This document shows, piece by piece, positions 1 through 9,118 of a stretch of 64,000 nucleotides of DNA. The DNA is taken from contig NZ_CM001977.1 of the NCBI RefSeq assembly GCF_000406165.1, positions 4,361,174-4,425,173 of the forward strand. Reading direction: 5' to 3'. How positions within the stretch are numbered: the stretch's first letter is position 1; every line of letters starts with the position of its first letter. The position numbers and the translations under genes were made by a program. The stretch is from Dickeya zeae NCPPB 2538 (GTDB lineage: Bacteria > Pseudomonadota > Gammaproteobacteria > Enterobacterales > Enterobacteriaceae). The notes beneath the pieces were generated by a model. That model was not told where the DNA came from. It was given only the letters and a program-made list of their open reading frames with translations, and searched no databases.

Positions 1-181
1 GTACCATGCGTGACGGCGTTTTTATTGCTATCGAGTTATTGCCATAAAACCGCGGCGATAAAACCACGATTATCACTACCGAACGACAGTTGCCCACTTA
101 CTGCCGGTTATCAAACCGACAGCAAGTGGAACACTAACACTACCTACCCAAACCAATACTGCGCGTTAGCGATCGGGGGGG

Positions 182-1675
182 TTAGCGCACCGCCGAGTTT
201 TCATCCTGCGGTGCTCTGGCTGCATCCGGCGTGGCAGACGGGGCGTTATTGTCCGGCTTCATGATGCTCATATAGGTTTCCCGCAACGCCTTCATGTTGG
301 CTTCGGGCTCACCTTGTGGTTGCAGCATCATCAATGTCGCTTCCTGGGACAGTTGTTGATGCAGTTCCTGATTCAGCATCTCCAGCGTAACGGACGCCAG
401 ATAATTCTGACGCAGCTTCTGATATTGCTCCGGTGCGATATCCACCACCCCGTTTTTCTGCGAACGCAGGCGCTGATCCATCAGAATATCGGTGCTGGCA
501 CGGGCGTAAGTCGCGAACAGTTTACCCAGCTCTTCTGTCTTGCGTGCCATCAGCGTTTCGAACTCAGCCTGAGACAACCCTTTATCCCGTAACGCCAGCA
601 GTTCTTTGCTCAGGAATGTGACACCTGTCTGCGCTGACTCGCCGGTAACATTATCCAGATGGATAGCGCACTGGGCGCGGCCATACACCACGTTGCAGTC
701 AAAACGGATATTGGTGTCTTTCAGCGGACTTTTGGTCAATGCCTGCTGCATATGCCAGAACAGCGCCTCGCGTGCCAAATCGCTATGCCAGTAACGGGCC
801 AGCGCCTTTGAATCACGAATGGGCTGCCAGGGCATATCCCACACCAGCGACAGAATATCCTGTCTTACACCGCTATCCATCAGGCTTATCGGGTTAGACG
901 GCATCGCAGACAATGTCGGCAACGGCGATGGCGTCACCCGTTTCCCCTGTAACGGCGAAAACACCTTGTCTATCTGCTCGGCGATAGCACGACTGTCAAC
1001 ATTCCCCACCACGTACAACGTCATGGCATCTGGCGTGTACCAGGTTTTGTAGTATTTACTCAGTTGTTCGGCCGTGACCGCTGCTTTCAGCGGCTGCCCT
1101 GGCGCGTATGACAGCAATGACGATCCCTTCAAACGATAGCGCCAGCTCGGGTCCTGCGGATTGGCAGGTGCGGTGGCTACCGGGTCAATCATCTTCGTCG
1201 CTGATGCGATGCGCTTATCATTAATCGGCAACTGGCCTGCAGTATCCGCCAGCCAGCTCAGCGCGTCCTTCAACAGGTCGGGCCGGTTATTCGGCAGACT
1301 CAGGTTGTACGAAGTAAAGTCATACGACGTCGTGGCCGGAGGCAACGGCCGGGTTTCGCTTTCAGACTGCTGCCACAAGGATGGCAACTGGCCTGCAGAA
1401 AAGGTATCGCGCGGCAACAATGCCAGGCGTGGAATAAAATGGGCAAACCCCGTCTGTTGCGCATTTTCCGTCAATGAACCGGTATTAATCATCAGCCGTA
1501 GTTCAATCCGGTCACTGGGACGCTGGGGTGTTGCAAGAAGCTGCCAGCTAAAGCCGTTATCCAGCTTGCCTTGTTGCCAGGCGGGATCGGGTTGTAGTGC
1601 TTCAGCCTGCACGTTGCCGACAGTCATCGCCAGCAACACTCCACCAACAAAAAGGCCAAATTTGGTGCCCTGCAT
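182..1675 (-). CDS. yhjJ: YhjJ-like M16-family protein, probably inactive protease homologue
   Basis: This 497-residue protein has an N-terminal signal peptide (hydrophobic LFVGGVLLAMTVG, then VQAEA), so it is probably periplasmic. The rest resembles M16 (insulinase/pitrilysin) peptidases. Length and position next to dctA and bcs genes match E. coli YhjJ. Where active M16 enzymes carry the zinc motif HxxEH, this protein has GFAHFIPRL, so the metal-binding and catalytic residues look lost. It is therefore better viewed as a non-catalytic homologue or scaffold than as a working protease. It is transcribed leftward and separated from dctA by a repeat-containing gap and the dctA terminator. The family assignment is firm; the role is unknown. 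Confidence 0.85.
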   Translation of the reverse strand: MQGTKFGLFVGGVLLAMTVGNVQAEALQPDPAWQQGKLDNGFSWQLLATPQRPSDRIELRLMINTGSLTENAQQTGFAHFIPRLALLPRDTFSAGQLPSLWQQSESETRPLPPATTSYDFTSYNLSLPNNRPDLLKDALSWLADTAGQLPINDKRIASATKMIDPVATAPANPQDPSWRYRLKGSSLLSYAPGQPLKAAVTAEQLSKYYKTWYTPDAMTLYVVGNVDSRAIAEQIDKVFSPLQGKRVTPSPLPTLSAMPSNPISLMDSGVRQDILSLVWDMPWQPIRDSKALARYWHSDLAREALFWHMQQALTKSPLKDTNIRFDCNVVYGRAQCAIHLDNVTGESAQTGVTFLSKELLALRDKGLSQAEFETLMARKTEELGKLFATYARASTDILMDQRLRSQKNGVVDIAPEQYQKLRQNYLASVTLEMLNQELHQQLSQEATLMMLQPQGEPEANMKALRETYMSIMKPDNNAPSATPDAARAPQDENSAVR

Positions 1676-1755
1676 GTGAACCCCTACTTTTAATCACTAA
1701 CCAATACAGTATGTTTTTGTGAATTCGGGTGACATCGTCCTGTCACCTCACGTGT

Positions 1756-1910
1756 CATACCCACATCGTTCGAGCTGCAGGACAACGCGCCCGTTTTGAA
1801 CAACGCAAAACGCGGGCCCTTCAAGGGAAAAGCTCATATGAGCCTGTAACGCGGCAACCGGGTGAGTGAGGGCAGCCAACGCACCTGCAACTGGAAGTAC
1901 GACGGGTATA
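1756..1910. repeat. Divergent ERIC-like repeat
   Basis: The two ends match the ends of the ERIC element at 34791-34918: CATACCCACATCGTTCGAG... on the left, and TGAGGGCAGCCAACGCACCTGCAA...GACGGGTATA split across the right. The ERIC core (AGGAGCTTAC...TAAGTGACTGGGG) is replaced by unrelated sequence containing the hairpin-capable AACGCAAAACGCGGGCCC. It could be a divergent ERIC variant or one altered by an internal insertion. Confidence 0.65.
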
Positions 1911-2044
1911 GTCGCCCCACAAAAAACGAGAGGCGAAGTGTACCATCAGGTTAGACAGCGTGCTTTCGTCTATGTCACTCAACAACGTGAAAATAAGAGT
2001 AAAAAATTTAGTGGCGCCTAAATCTAACACAGAATGGATGAAAA

Positions 2045-2077
2045 TTACCCACAGTCCGTGAAACGAACTGTGGGTAA
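2045..2077 (-). terminator. dctA terminator
   Basis: An 11-bp perfect stem (TTACCCACAGT / ACTGTGGGTAA) with an 11-base loop lies 37 bases past the dctA stop. On the minus strand it is followed by ATTTTC. It looks like an intrinsic terminator, although the U tract is short. Confidence 0.75.
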
Positions 2078-2113
2078 CCGGCAGGGAAAAATCCGAACTA
2101 CACTATCTGACTA

Positions 2114-3400
2114 TCAGGATGGACGGGATTGCGCCGCCGTGCCGCCCTCGCGGCCGGACAACACATCGCTCATCTGTTTGGAATCAAGCTGTTTACACCA
2201 CTTGGCAACCACTACCGTCGCCACACCGTTGCCCACCAGGTTGGTCAGCGCACGGGCTTCGGACATAAAGCGGTCAATCCCCAGAATCAGCGCCAGACCG
2301 GCAATCGGCAGATGTCCTACGGCAGAAATGGTCGCCGCCAGCACAATAAAGCCACTACCCGTCACACCCGCTGCACCTTTGGAGGACAACAGCAACACCA
2401 CCAATAACGTTATCTGATGCCAGATATCCATGTGGCTGTTGGTGGCCTGAGCGATAAATACTGCCGCCATGGTCAGGTAAATCGAGGTACCGTCTAGGTT
2501 GAAGGAGTAACCAGTCGGGATAACCAGACCCACCACAGATTTTTTACAACCCAGTTTTTCCATCTTCTCCAGCATACGCGGCAGCGCAGACTCGGAAGAC
2601 GACGTACCCAGTACGATAAGCAGCTCTTCACGAATGTAACGAATGAATTTGAAGATGCTGAAACCGGTGGCTCTGGCAATGGTACCCAGCACCAGTACCA
2701 CGAACAGGATACAGGTAATGTAGAAGCAGATGATCAACTGCCCCAGTTGTATCAGCGTACCCACGCCATATTTACCGATGGTAAAGGCCATCGCACCAAA
2801 TGCCCCCAACGGTGCCAGACGCATGATCATATTGATGATGCCGAAAATGACCCGGGAGAAACTGTCAATCACGTCAAAAATCAGCACACCTTTGTCGCCC
2901 AGGTGGTGCAGAGCAAAACCGAACATGACCGCAAACAACAACACCTGCAGGATGTTGCCGCTGGCAAAGGCGCCAATAACGCTGGAAGGAATAATATCCA
3001 TCAGGAACGGCACCACGCCTTGCTTTCCGGCTTCCGTAGCATAGTTCGCTACCGCTGCAGCGTTCAACGACGACGGATCGACGTTCATGCCCGCGCCAGG
3101 CTGCAATACGTTCACCACCACCAGACCGATAATCAGCGCCAGTGTACTGACAATCTCAAAATAGAGCAGCGCAGCCGCACCGGTGCGCCCGACCGCTTTC
3201 ATACTCTCCATCCCGGCAATACCGGTGACGACAGTACAAAAGATCACTGGCGCGATCACCATTTTGATTAATTTCACGAATCCATCGCCCAGAGGCTGCA
3301 TCTGCTGCCCCAGCGCCGGGTAGAAATGACCCAGCAGTATCCCTATGGTAATAGCTGTAAGCACCTGAAAGTAGAGACTTTTGAATATTGATTTTTTCAT
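2114..3400 (-). CDS. dctA: C4-dicarboxylate:cation symporter DctA
   Basis: DctA is an inner-membrane carrier of the DAACS (glutamate transporter) family that imports succinate, fumarate and malate with protons or sodium. The protein is 428 residues from the chosen ATG, the E. coli length. It shows the family hallmarks: the serine-rich reentrant motif LGTSSSESALPRM and GYSFNLDGTS, plus multiple hydrophobic helices starting at SLYFQVLTAITIGILLG. The start at 3400 (MKKSIFKSL) was chosen over an upstream in-frame start because AAAGGA lies a good distance before it and the family begins there. The dcuS-dcuR pair that activates dctA in E. coli lies in this window at 30.3-32.7 kb. Confidence 0.96.
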   Translation of the reverse strand: MKKSIFKSLYFQVLTAITIGILLGHFYPALGQQMQPLGDGFVKLIKMVIAPVIFCTVVTGIAGMESMKAVGRTGAAALLYFEIVSTLALIIGLVVVNVLQPGAGMNVDPSSLNAAAVANYATEAGKQGVVPFLMDIIPSSVIGAFASGNILQVLLFAVMFGFALHHLGDKGVLIFDVIDSFSRVIFGIINMIMRLAPLGAFGAMAFTIGKYGVGTLIQLGQLIICFYITCILFVVLVLGTIARATGFSIFKFIRYIREELLIVLGTSSSESALPRMLEKMEKLGCKKSVVGLVIPTGYSFNLDGTSIYLTMAAVFIAQATNSHMDIWHQITLLVVLLLSSKGAAGVTGSGFIVLAATISAVGHLPIAGLALILGIDRFMSEARALTNLVGNGVATVVVAKWCKQLDSKQMSDVLSGREGGTAAQSRPS

Positions 3401-3680
3401 AGTGTGACGTCCTTTGATGGGAAAAGACACGGGGGACAAAGAACGATAAAGTTGCCGCCTGTGCTTGCGTCGGAAAATAACATCCCGATAACAGAGAAAA
3501 TACTTTTATAACTTTAGTTTGTGAACGTCCGGTTAAAAACAAGAGCTGAATCGCTTCAACAAAACCTTTCCCAAAAACATTGCATTAATTTGTCGATAAC
3601 ATCACGCATAACCAACACTCATTGTGACGCATGAAAAACCGCGCCACAGCACTATTCTGCGCTGATTCATAAGAATTTTT

Positions 3681-3696
3681 TGTGAATGGGATCACG
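3681..3696. promoter_or_regulatory. Candidate CRP site upstream of dctA
   Basis: TGTGAATGGGATCACG matches the CRP consensus TGTGA-N6-TCACA at 9 of 10 defined positions. It lies about 280 bases upstream of the dctA start. dctA is catabolite-controlled in E. coli, which fits, but the distance is long for direct activation unless the transcript has a long leader. Confidence 0.45.
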
Positions 3697-3760
3697 GGTA
3701 ACAACCAGGTTAACAAAGCGTGAAGCACGAACCGACAAAAAGGGATGAGAGAAGAGGCGT

Positions 3761-3784
3761 ATGGCGAGGAGAGGACCCCGCCAT
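3761..3784 (-). terminator. Hairpin downstream of bcsZ
   Basis: ATGGCGAGG / CCCCGCCAT forms a 9-bp stem with one mismatch, 17 bases past the bcsZ stop. On the minus strand a T5 run appears only about 20 bases later, so it could be the end of the cellulose operon but is not a classic terminator. Confidence 0.45.
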
Positions 3785-3800
3785 GGGTAGGCAAATCTCG

Positions 3801-4802
3801 TTATTGGTGACGGGCCGCCATCATCGCCAACAGGCGTAAACTGGACGAGTAGTAATCTTCCGCGGCACCGGGCTGATCACTCAACGCGTCGAGATTACCC
3901 ATCGTCAGGTCACGTACCGCCAGTAAACCGCCCTGCATCGAGTACGGTGCGGTATTATTGCTCAGCACATCAATCCAGGCCGGTGTCGAAAGGCGAGAAT
4001 AATTACGCCAGTACAACTGGAACGGCACCAGCGCCGTGGTTTTGGCATCATACCAGTACAGGTATAACGGCACGCGGATAGCGTCATAACTGAAACGCGA
4101 TGCCCAGGCCGTGGCCGGTGCCATCGTGCCATCGGCATTCAACGCCACCCAGTCCGTTGGTAAGCCAACCTGACCGAAGCGCATTTCACCAATCAGCGAT
4201 AAACCATCGTCAATCAGTTGCCGCCACACCTGCAAATGGCTGCGACGGGCAAAGTCTTGCCAGGCAGGGAACAGGAAATAAGATGGATTCAGAACCACAT
4301 AACTGTTTTTATTGAAGCCATAGGCACCGGGCAACATCACGGTTCGGCCTGCGAACTGGATAATCTCATGACTGATGACCGCTTTCTGAATAATGTCCGA
4401 GGCTTGCAAATAGCTATTGTCCTGCCACTTGTTCCCGGCCTTCAGCAACGCCCACGCAATCAGTACATCACCATCCGACGCGTTGTTTTTATCAACGACC
4501 GGATTAGCTGCCGACGGGTCATAGCGCCAGTAAAACAAGCCGCTGGACGTATCCCTGAGGTGACTTTGCGTCCAATTCCACAGGCTATCGAATGCGGCAC
4601 GGTCGCCATAGTGCACCGCCATCAACATGGCAAATCCCTGGCCTTCGGTATGACTGACATTCTTGTTGCCGGTATCCTGAATGCGTCCGTCTGAGGTCAT
4701 GAAGTGGCTTTTGTAGGTTTCCCAACCGGTTGCTGCCGTTGCCGACACGCTAAACCACATCATCGCTATCAATACCCAACCACGCCACATTGGCTTTATC
4801 AT
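3801..4802 (-). CDS. bcsZ: Periplasmic endo-1,4-beta-glucanase BcsZ (GH8)
   Basis: BcsZ is the cellulase encoded in cellulose synthase operons; it trims nascent glucan in the periplasm. From the chosen start (MIKPMWRGWVLIAMMWFSV) the protein is 333 residues with a clear signal peptide ending near SATAA. GH8 features are visible: the TEGQGFAMLMAV segment with the acid glutamate and NASDGDVLIAWALL with the conserved aspartate. An upstream in-frame start would add 79 residues of non-family sequence overlapping bcsD, whereas GGGGGA lies just before the ATG at 4802. It is the last gene of the operon, 13 bases after bcsD, unlike E. coli, where bcsZ lies between bcsB and bcsC. Confidence 0.93.
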   Translation of the reverse strand: MIKPMWRGWVLIAMMWFSVSATAATGWETYKSHFMTSDGRIQDTGNKNVSHTEGQGFAMLMAVHYGDRAAFDSLWNWTQSHLRDTSSGLFYWRYDPSAANPVVDKNNASDGDVLIAWALLKAGNKWQDNSYLQASDIIQKAVISHEIIQFAGRTVMLPGAYGFNKNSYVVLNPSYFLFPAWQDFARRSHLQVWRQLIDDGLSLIGEMRFGQVGLPTDWVALNADGTMAPATAWASRFSYDAIRVPLYLYWYDAKTTALVPFQLYWRNYSRLSTPAWIDVLSNNTAPYSMQGGLLAVRDLTMGNLDALSDQPGAAEDYYSSSLRLLAMMAARHQ

Positions 4803-4815
4803 GTTATCCCCCGGC

Positions 4816-5283
4816 TCAATGCTGATAACGAAACAGCAAAATCGAGCCATTGTCAGTTTCCTCACAGGACAGCGGGACATATTCCGCTCCGCCCTGCTCA
4901 CATAGCCAATGGCTGTAGAGTCCTTGCAATACTGCCGCCATTGACATCCTCCATCGTGTGCTACCCGCTGCCCCCACCAGAACAGGCAATGACAGATGAT
5001 AAATCTCCAGCCGGTTTTCATACGGCCGCAGGTCCACACATCCCCAGTGAAACAGGGACAATACCTGATTCATCTCCCGTTCAAGGTCGGCGACAGTAAC
5101 CGCTGCGGGCAACGAATAACGTTCCGCCAGTTGCCTGCCCATGTGACGTAAAAACGCCAGCCCTTCCTGCTCACCGGCGCTATCCATCATCCCATTGACG
5201 ATCACACCGAACAAATCCGCCCAGCCAGGCGGCAATTGCTGCTGGCGATAATAGTTCAATGCATGCTGTTGCAGGTCACTCAT
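4816..5283 (-). CDS. bcsD: Cellulose synthase subunit D
   Basis: The 155-residue protein resembles BcsD (AxCesD) of Komagataeibacter. That protein forms a periplasmic octameric ring that organises parallel glucan chains into crystalline fibrils. It has no signal peptide, as usual for BcsD. Typical segments include the start MSDLQQHALNYYRQQQLPPGW and the end GSILLFRYQH. A strong GGAGG site lies in the tail of bcsC, two bases upstream of whose stop this gene begins, so translation is probably coupled. Presence of bcsD defines a type I cellulose operon, which E. coli lacks. Confidence 0.92.
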   Translation of the reverse strand: MSDLQQHALNYYRQQQLPPGWADLFGVIVNGMMDSAGEQEGLAFLRHMGRQLAERYSLPAAVTVADLEREMNQVLSLFHWGCVDLRPYENRLEIYHLSLPVLVGAAGSTRWRMSMAAVLQGLYSHWLCEQGGAEYVPLSCEETDNGSILLFRYQH

Positions 5284-5285
5284 GC

Positions 5286-8200
5286 TTATTTACCTCCGAG
5301 CCCGTAGCGGAAATAGAGCTGTGCCGTGGTTTCGTTATAGTTGCCAAAGGTGTCATAGCCCATCTGCCCACCGACGGTCACGTCCCTGGTGACGCGATAA
5401 TCCGCACCGACATGCACGTTGTAGCCGATACCGCTCTTGCTATCGCCCGCATAGTGGGATTCTTTGGTGAGCCCCTGCGACTCCGCAGATTCCAGCAGCG
5501 TCTGCCAGTCAGGGTTATTGGGGAAGTAAGCACTTCGATCGCGCGAGTAAGACTGGTACCCCACCGACACGCCCGCCCTGACACTCAGGTCATCATATTT
5601 CTGGCTCCACTCCACTGGAAACGACACGGAGACATAGTCTTGCGGGCTAAAATAGCCACCCTGACCGAAACTGTAGTAACCCAGGTCGTTGGCAAAGTTC
5701 ATCCAGCTCAAGCTAATACCGGTTTTCAACTCACGATCGCGGTCATGGAACGGCCGGATATAAGCGCCGGCATTGGCCATCACGCTGGTATTGCTCTTCA
5801 CATTGTCGCCAAGGTAACTGTAAGCACCGCCGCCGCCATAGAACCCGACATCACCGTTGTCATAGCTCAACAGCACATTGCCGCCGTTTTTGGTGACCTG
5901 TCCCCAGCGTTTGCCGGTCAGCGGATCTTTGGCACCGACATACGACAACAGGCTATCCGTCACCGCACGGCGTTCACCCGTCACCACCAGCGTCAGGAAG
6001 TCCGTCAGTTTAGGCGACCACTGGACCCCGCCGACCAGAGTATTCAGTTCCTGACCCAACGGCGTGCTACCCAGGTCAACTTTATAGTTCTTACCGATCA
6101 GCGCCAGATTCAATTCCGCACCGGACATCCGTTGCTGCTTAACCGACCCTGCGGCATTAGCACCAGATAACCCCAGCGCGGCCTGCGCTTGCGGATTGGC
6201 GGACTGGAATAACGACTGGACCCCAAATTTCGTCAAGCCATCACCATCCACCGATCCGGCATTCATGGTAACGGGGGTGATGCCGAAATTGATACGCGAA
6301 CTACCAAACAAACCGCTCGACCAGACCAGTGGCGCTTTCGCCTCGGTAAACCGACTTAAACCCGACTCACCGTCGCGAGAGCGAATCTGCACTCCGGTCT
6401 GCACCCAGCCACCGCTATCCCGCTCCAGATCGTCCATCATGGTGTTGATCTGGGTGAGTGTTGCCGTTGGCTGTTGCGTCGCCGTGCCTGCAACCGCCGT
6501 GGTATCACCAGCAACGGTATTGGGACGCTGCTGCCACGGCATCACGCCGCCATATGCAGAAGGGTTGCTGGCTGTGCGGGTGGCAGCCAGTGTCGAGCGA
6601 TCGATGAACGGGTTATCCGCCATCGCCAGGCCACCAATGGCGGGCGTTTTACCCGGCGTGGCCCCGTCCAGCCCCACCGCTTTAGCACGGGCAGTTTTCA
6701 GGTAAGCCAGCGCCTGATCGCGGTTGCCTTCGGCATCCGCCACCCGGGCCAGTAATAACAGCCGTTCCGGCGTCTGCTCACCCTGCAACCCGGTTGACAG
6801 TGCGTGCGCCTTTTGCACGTCATGGCGTTCCAGCGCCACATTGATGGCACCGACACGGGCTTCCTGTGTCGGCGTATCGTGTGCCAACAGATAGTCGTAA
6901 ACGTCTGCCGCCTCTTTGTTCATTTTGCCGGACTGATATAGCCGGGCCATCGCGAACATCAGGTCGGTATTTTTCGGATCGCGTTGCAACGCGCGGGCCA
7001 GCTTGTCATACGCCTGCGCATACTGCTGGTTCTCCCGCAGACGGTCGGCTTCTCGCACCACAAAACCGGTGCGCAGTTCATCCAACTGCGCAGGCGTGCT
7101 GCGTGCCACCAGTTCCGGACGGCTCAACCACGACTGCGCCTCATCACCCAGCCCAGCCTGATTCAGTACCCCAACCTGATCCGCATAATCGCCCGCGTTA
7201 CCCTGAACACCACGCTGCATATTGCTGCGTACCACCGCCACGGCAGCGGTAGTATCGCCTGACGCGGCAAGCGCCCGGGCCAGTTTACCGGCATCCGCCG
7301 GGTTATCCGGTGGTGTCACCGACAACGCCCGCAAGGTGTTGGCAGCGGCGGCGTTCTCACCCCGCGACAGATACACCTGAGCGGTCGCCATCTGCAAATT
7401 GAAATTGACGCGTCGCGCCAGACTGCGGCTCTCCTCATTCTGATCGCGCGGCGGAATACGTGACAGCAACGTGCTGGCCTGTTGCCAGGCGTTATTTTCG
7501 CTGGCGAACAAGGCGGCCGCATAGAGGTCGTCCCCACTGGCACCGGCACGGAACAAAGGCTGCATTAACGAGGTGGCGGCAGCGGTATTGCCCTGTTGCT
7601 GGTAAATCCGCGCCAGATCGAGCCTCAACCAGCCGTCGTTCGGGAAACGCTGCACCCCTTGTTGCAACAGGCCAATCGCCCTGGTTGTGTCACCCACCGA
7701 CAGGGCCTGTTTGGCTTCATTACGAATCGGCGTGCTGGTCGCGACCGGACGCGGTGCCATGCTGCGACGCACATTCTCCGGTAACGCCGCAAACAGGGTA
7801 TTGGCCTCAGCGGTGCGGTTCTGCTCGCGCAGCACGTAATACAACCCTTCTTTGGCATTACGGTTGTCCGCATCGGTTTGCAGGATGTCACGATACAGAC
7901 GCTCCGCCTGTGGAAAATCGTTGGTACGGCGCAACACATCAGCCCGGAACAGCTTCGCCGCCAGTCCTTTATCACCGCTCGCCTGCACCAACGGCTCGCT
8001 CAGGCTCAACGCCTGCGCGGTATTGCCGCTTTTCATTGCCTGCTGGGCATTCGCCAGTTGGGCATAAAAACGGGCATCATCGGCTTGCTGCTGACGCTGC
8101 GTGCTGTTCTCGCCGCCCTGCCGGGCCGCTCTCTCCAGATAGGACGCCGCCGCGGCAAAATCGCCACGCCGCTGGGCCGCATACCCCATCCCCGCCAGCG

Positions 8201-9107
8201 CGTCCGCGTCTTCCGGGTTAGCCTGCAACACCTGACCGAACGCCGTTTGCGCACTGGAGATATCACCGCTATTCAGCGCGGTAAAGCCTTTGTCTTTCTC
8301 GTTCCCGCCCACATTCTTGCGGTAATAATCCATCACCGCCGTATCCTGCGGATGTCGCTGCTGATAGAGCTGATAGAGCGGTGCGTCCTCGGCTTTCGGG
8401 CCCAGCCACAACAGTGCCTGACGCATCGCCTGATCTGCATCGGTACTGCCCGATGCCAGCCCACTCAATATCTGCAACCCTTCGCGACGGGTCGGCTCCT
8501 GATAGGTCAGCGCTTTACCGAGCGCCACTGCGGCGCTGGTATCTTGCGGGCGCGCCGCCGTCAGCTCGCGCAAATGGTCAATTGCCTGCGGCAGTAATGT
8601 GCGGTCACCCGCCATGGTCAGATAGTATTCAGCCGCGATGCCAGCAGGCGGCTGGTTACCGCTAAACAGATTACGCCAGGTTTGCAACGACGCACTGATA
8701 TTACCGCTGCGGGCCTGTTGGCGCGCCAGCGCCAGTTGCGACTGCGGGATGGCCGCCGCCTGGCGGGCATTATCCAGCGACTGCAATAGCGGGTCCTGCG
8801 GCGATACCTTGCTCAAGCGTTCGCGCCATTTGGCGGCTTCAGCACTGTCACCGCTGTTCTGGGCGTACAGCGCCATCAAATACAGCGCCTTGGTGTTGTT
8901 GGCATCCACCATCAGGATTTTCTGCAACGCGCTACGGGCAAGATCGTCATGAGAACGTTGATGCCAGTAATCCGCCTGATCAAACAGCGCCTGTAACGCC
9001 GGATTGGTCGGTGCCGCCAGCGCGCAAGTCGACAGCATGCCGCTGACCACCACCCCGGTAAGAGACAGTGACTGACGGATACGGGCTGTTAAGGTCGTTA
9101 TTTTCAT
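5286..9107 (-). CDS. bcsC: Cellulose export outer-membrane protein BcsC
   Basis: BcsC guides cellulose through the periplasm and exports it across the outer membrane. The 1273-residue protein has a signal peptide (SLTGVVVSGMLSTCALAA) and a long TPR superhelix over roughly residues 30-800, with repeated segments such as ALYLMALYAQNSGDSAEAA and ADALAGMGYAAQRRGDFAAA. A C-terminal beta-barrel domain ends in the outer-membrane-type terminus YFRYGLGGK. Length is slightly above E. coli BcsC. It sits 11 bases after bcsB and 2 before bcsD, clearly within one transcript. Long plus-strand frames across this gene are shadows of its repetitive GC-rich sequence. Confidence 0.95.
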   Translation of the reverse strand: MKITTLTARIRQSLSLTGVVVSGMLSTCALAAPTNPALQALFDQADYWHQRSHDDLARSALQKILMVDANNTKALYLMALYAQNSGDSAEAAKWRERLSKVSPQDPLLQSLDNARQAAAIPQSQLALARQQARSGNISASLQTWRNLFSGNQPPAGIAAEYYLTMAGDRTLLPQAIDHLRELTAARPQDTSAAVALGKALTYQEPTRREGLQILSGLASGSTDADQAMRQALLWLGPKAEDAPLYQLYQQRHPQDTAVMDYYRKNVGGNEKDKGFTALNSGDISSAQTAFGQVLQANPEDADALAGMGYAAQRRGDFAAAASYLERAARQGGENSTQRQQQADDARFYAQLANAQQAMKSGNTAQALSLSEPLVQASGDKGLAAKLFRADVLRRTNDFPQAERLYRDILQTDADNRNAKEGLYYVLREQNRTAEANTLFAALPENVRRSMAPRPVATSTPIRNEAKQALSVGDTTRAIGLLQQGVQRFPNDGWLRLDLARIYQQQGNTAAATSLMQPLFRAGASGDDLYAAALFASENNAWQQASTLLSRIPPRDQNEESRSLARRVNFNLQMATAQVYLSRGENAAAANTLRALSVTPPDNPADAGKLARALAASGDTTAAVAVVRSNMQRGVQGNAGDYADQVGVLNQAGLGDEAQSWLSRPELVARSTPAQLDELRTGFVVREADRLRENQQYAQAYDKLARALQRDPKNTDLMFAMARLYQSGKMNKEAADVYDYLLAHDTPTQEARVGAINVALERHDVQKAHALSTGLQGEQTPERLLLLARVADAEGNRDQALAYLKTARAKAVGLDGATPGKTPAIGGLAMADNPFIDRSTLAATRTASNPSAYGGVMPWQQRPNTVAGDTTAVAGTATQQPTATLTQINTMMDDLERDSGGWVQTGVQIRSRDGESGLSRFTEAKAPLVWSSGLFGSSRINFGITPVTMNAGSVDGDGLTKFGVQSLFQSANPQAQAALGLSGANAAGSVKQQRMSGAELNLALIGKNYKVDLGSTPLGQELNTLVGGVQWSPKLTDFLTLVVTGERRAVTDSLLSYVGAKDPLTGKRWGQVTKNGGNVLLSYDNGDVGFYGGGGAYSYLGDNVKSNTSVMANAGAYIRPFHDRDRELKTGISLSWMNFANDLGYYSFGQGGYFSPQDYVSVSFPVEWSQKYDDLSVRAGVSVGYQSYSRDRSAYFPNNPDWQTLLESAESQGLTKESHYAGDSKSGIGYNVHVGADYRVTRDVTVGGQMGYDTFGNYNETTAQLYFRYGLGGK

Positions 9108-9118
9108 ACGTAGCTCGC

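Larger units (their letters stand above)
1676..2113. other. yhjJ-dctA intergenic region
   Basis: This gap of about 440 bases has no convincing gene. It holds the yhjJ upstream region, an ERIC-like repeat with an unusual centre (1756-1910) and the dctA terminator (2045-2077). The small reading frame on the minus strand at 1821-2030 lies mostly inside the repeat and is not a credible gene. Confidence 0.7.
3401..3800. other. dctA upstream / bcsZ downstream gap
   Basis: No gene is supported in these 400 bases. They contain the dctA promoter region with a CRP-like site (3681-3696) and a hairpin past bcsZ (3761-3784). Short frames here lack ribosome sites and family resemblance. Confidence 0.6.

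Noticed and set aside
1..181. Possible gene at the left edge (frame 10-264)
   Set aside because: It runs into the end of yhjJ on the other strand and has no ribosome site or family likeness; I see only the yhjJ downstream region.
5259..6170. Long plus-strand frame opposite bcsC
   Set aside because: Antisense shadow of the GC-rich bcsC barrel region; no family likeness, no ribosome site.
7460..8221. Long plus-strand frame opposite the bcsC TPR region
   Set aside because: Arg/Pro/His-rich composition typical of a reverse-strand shadow of a GC-rich gene.
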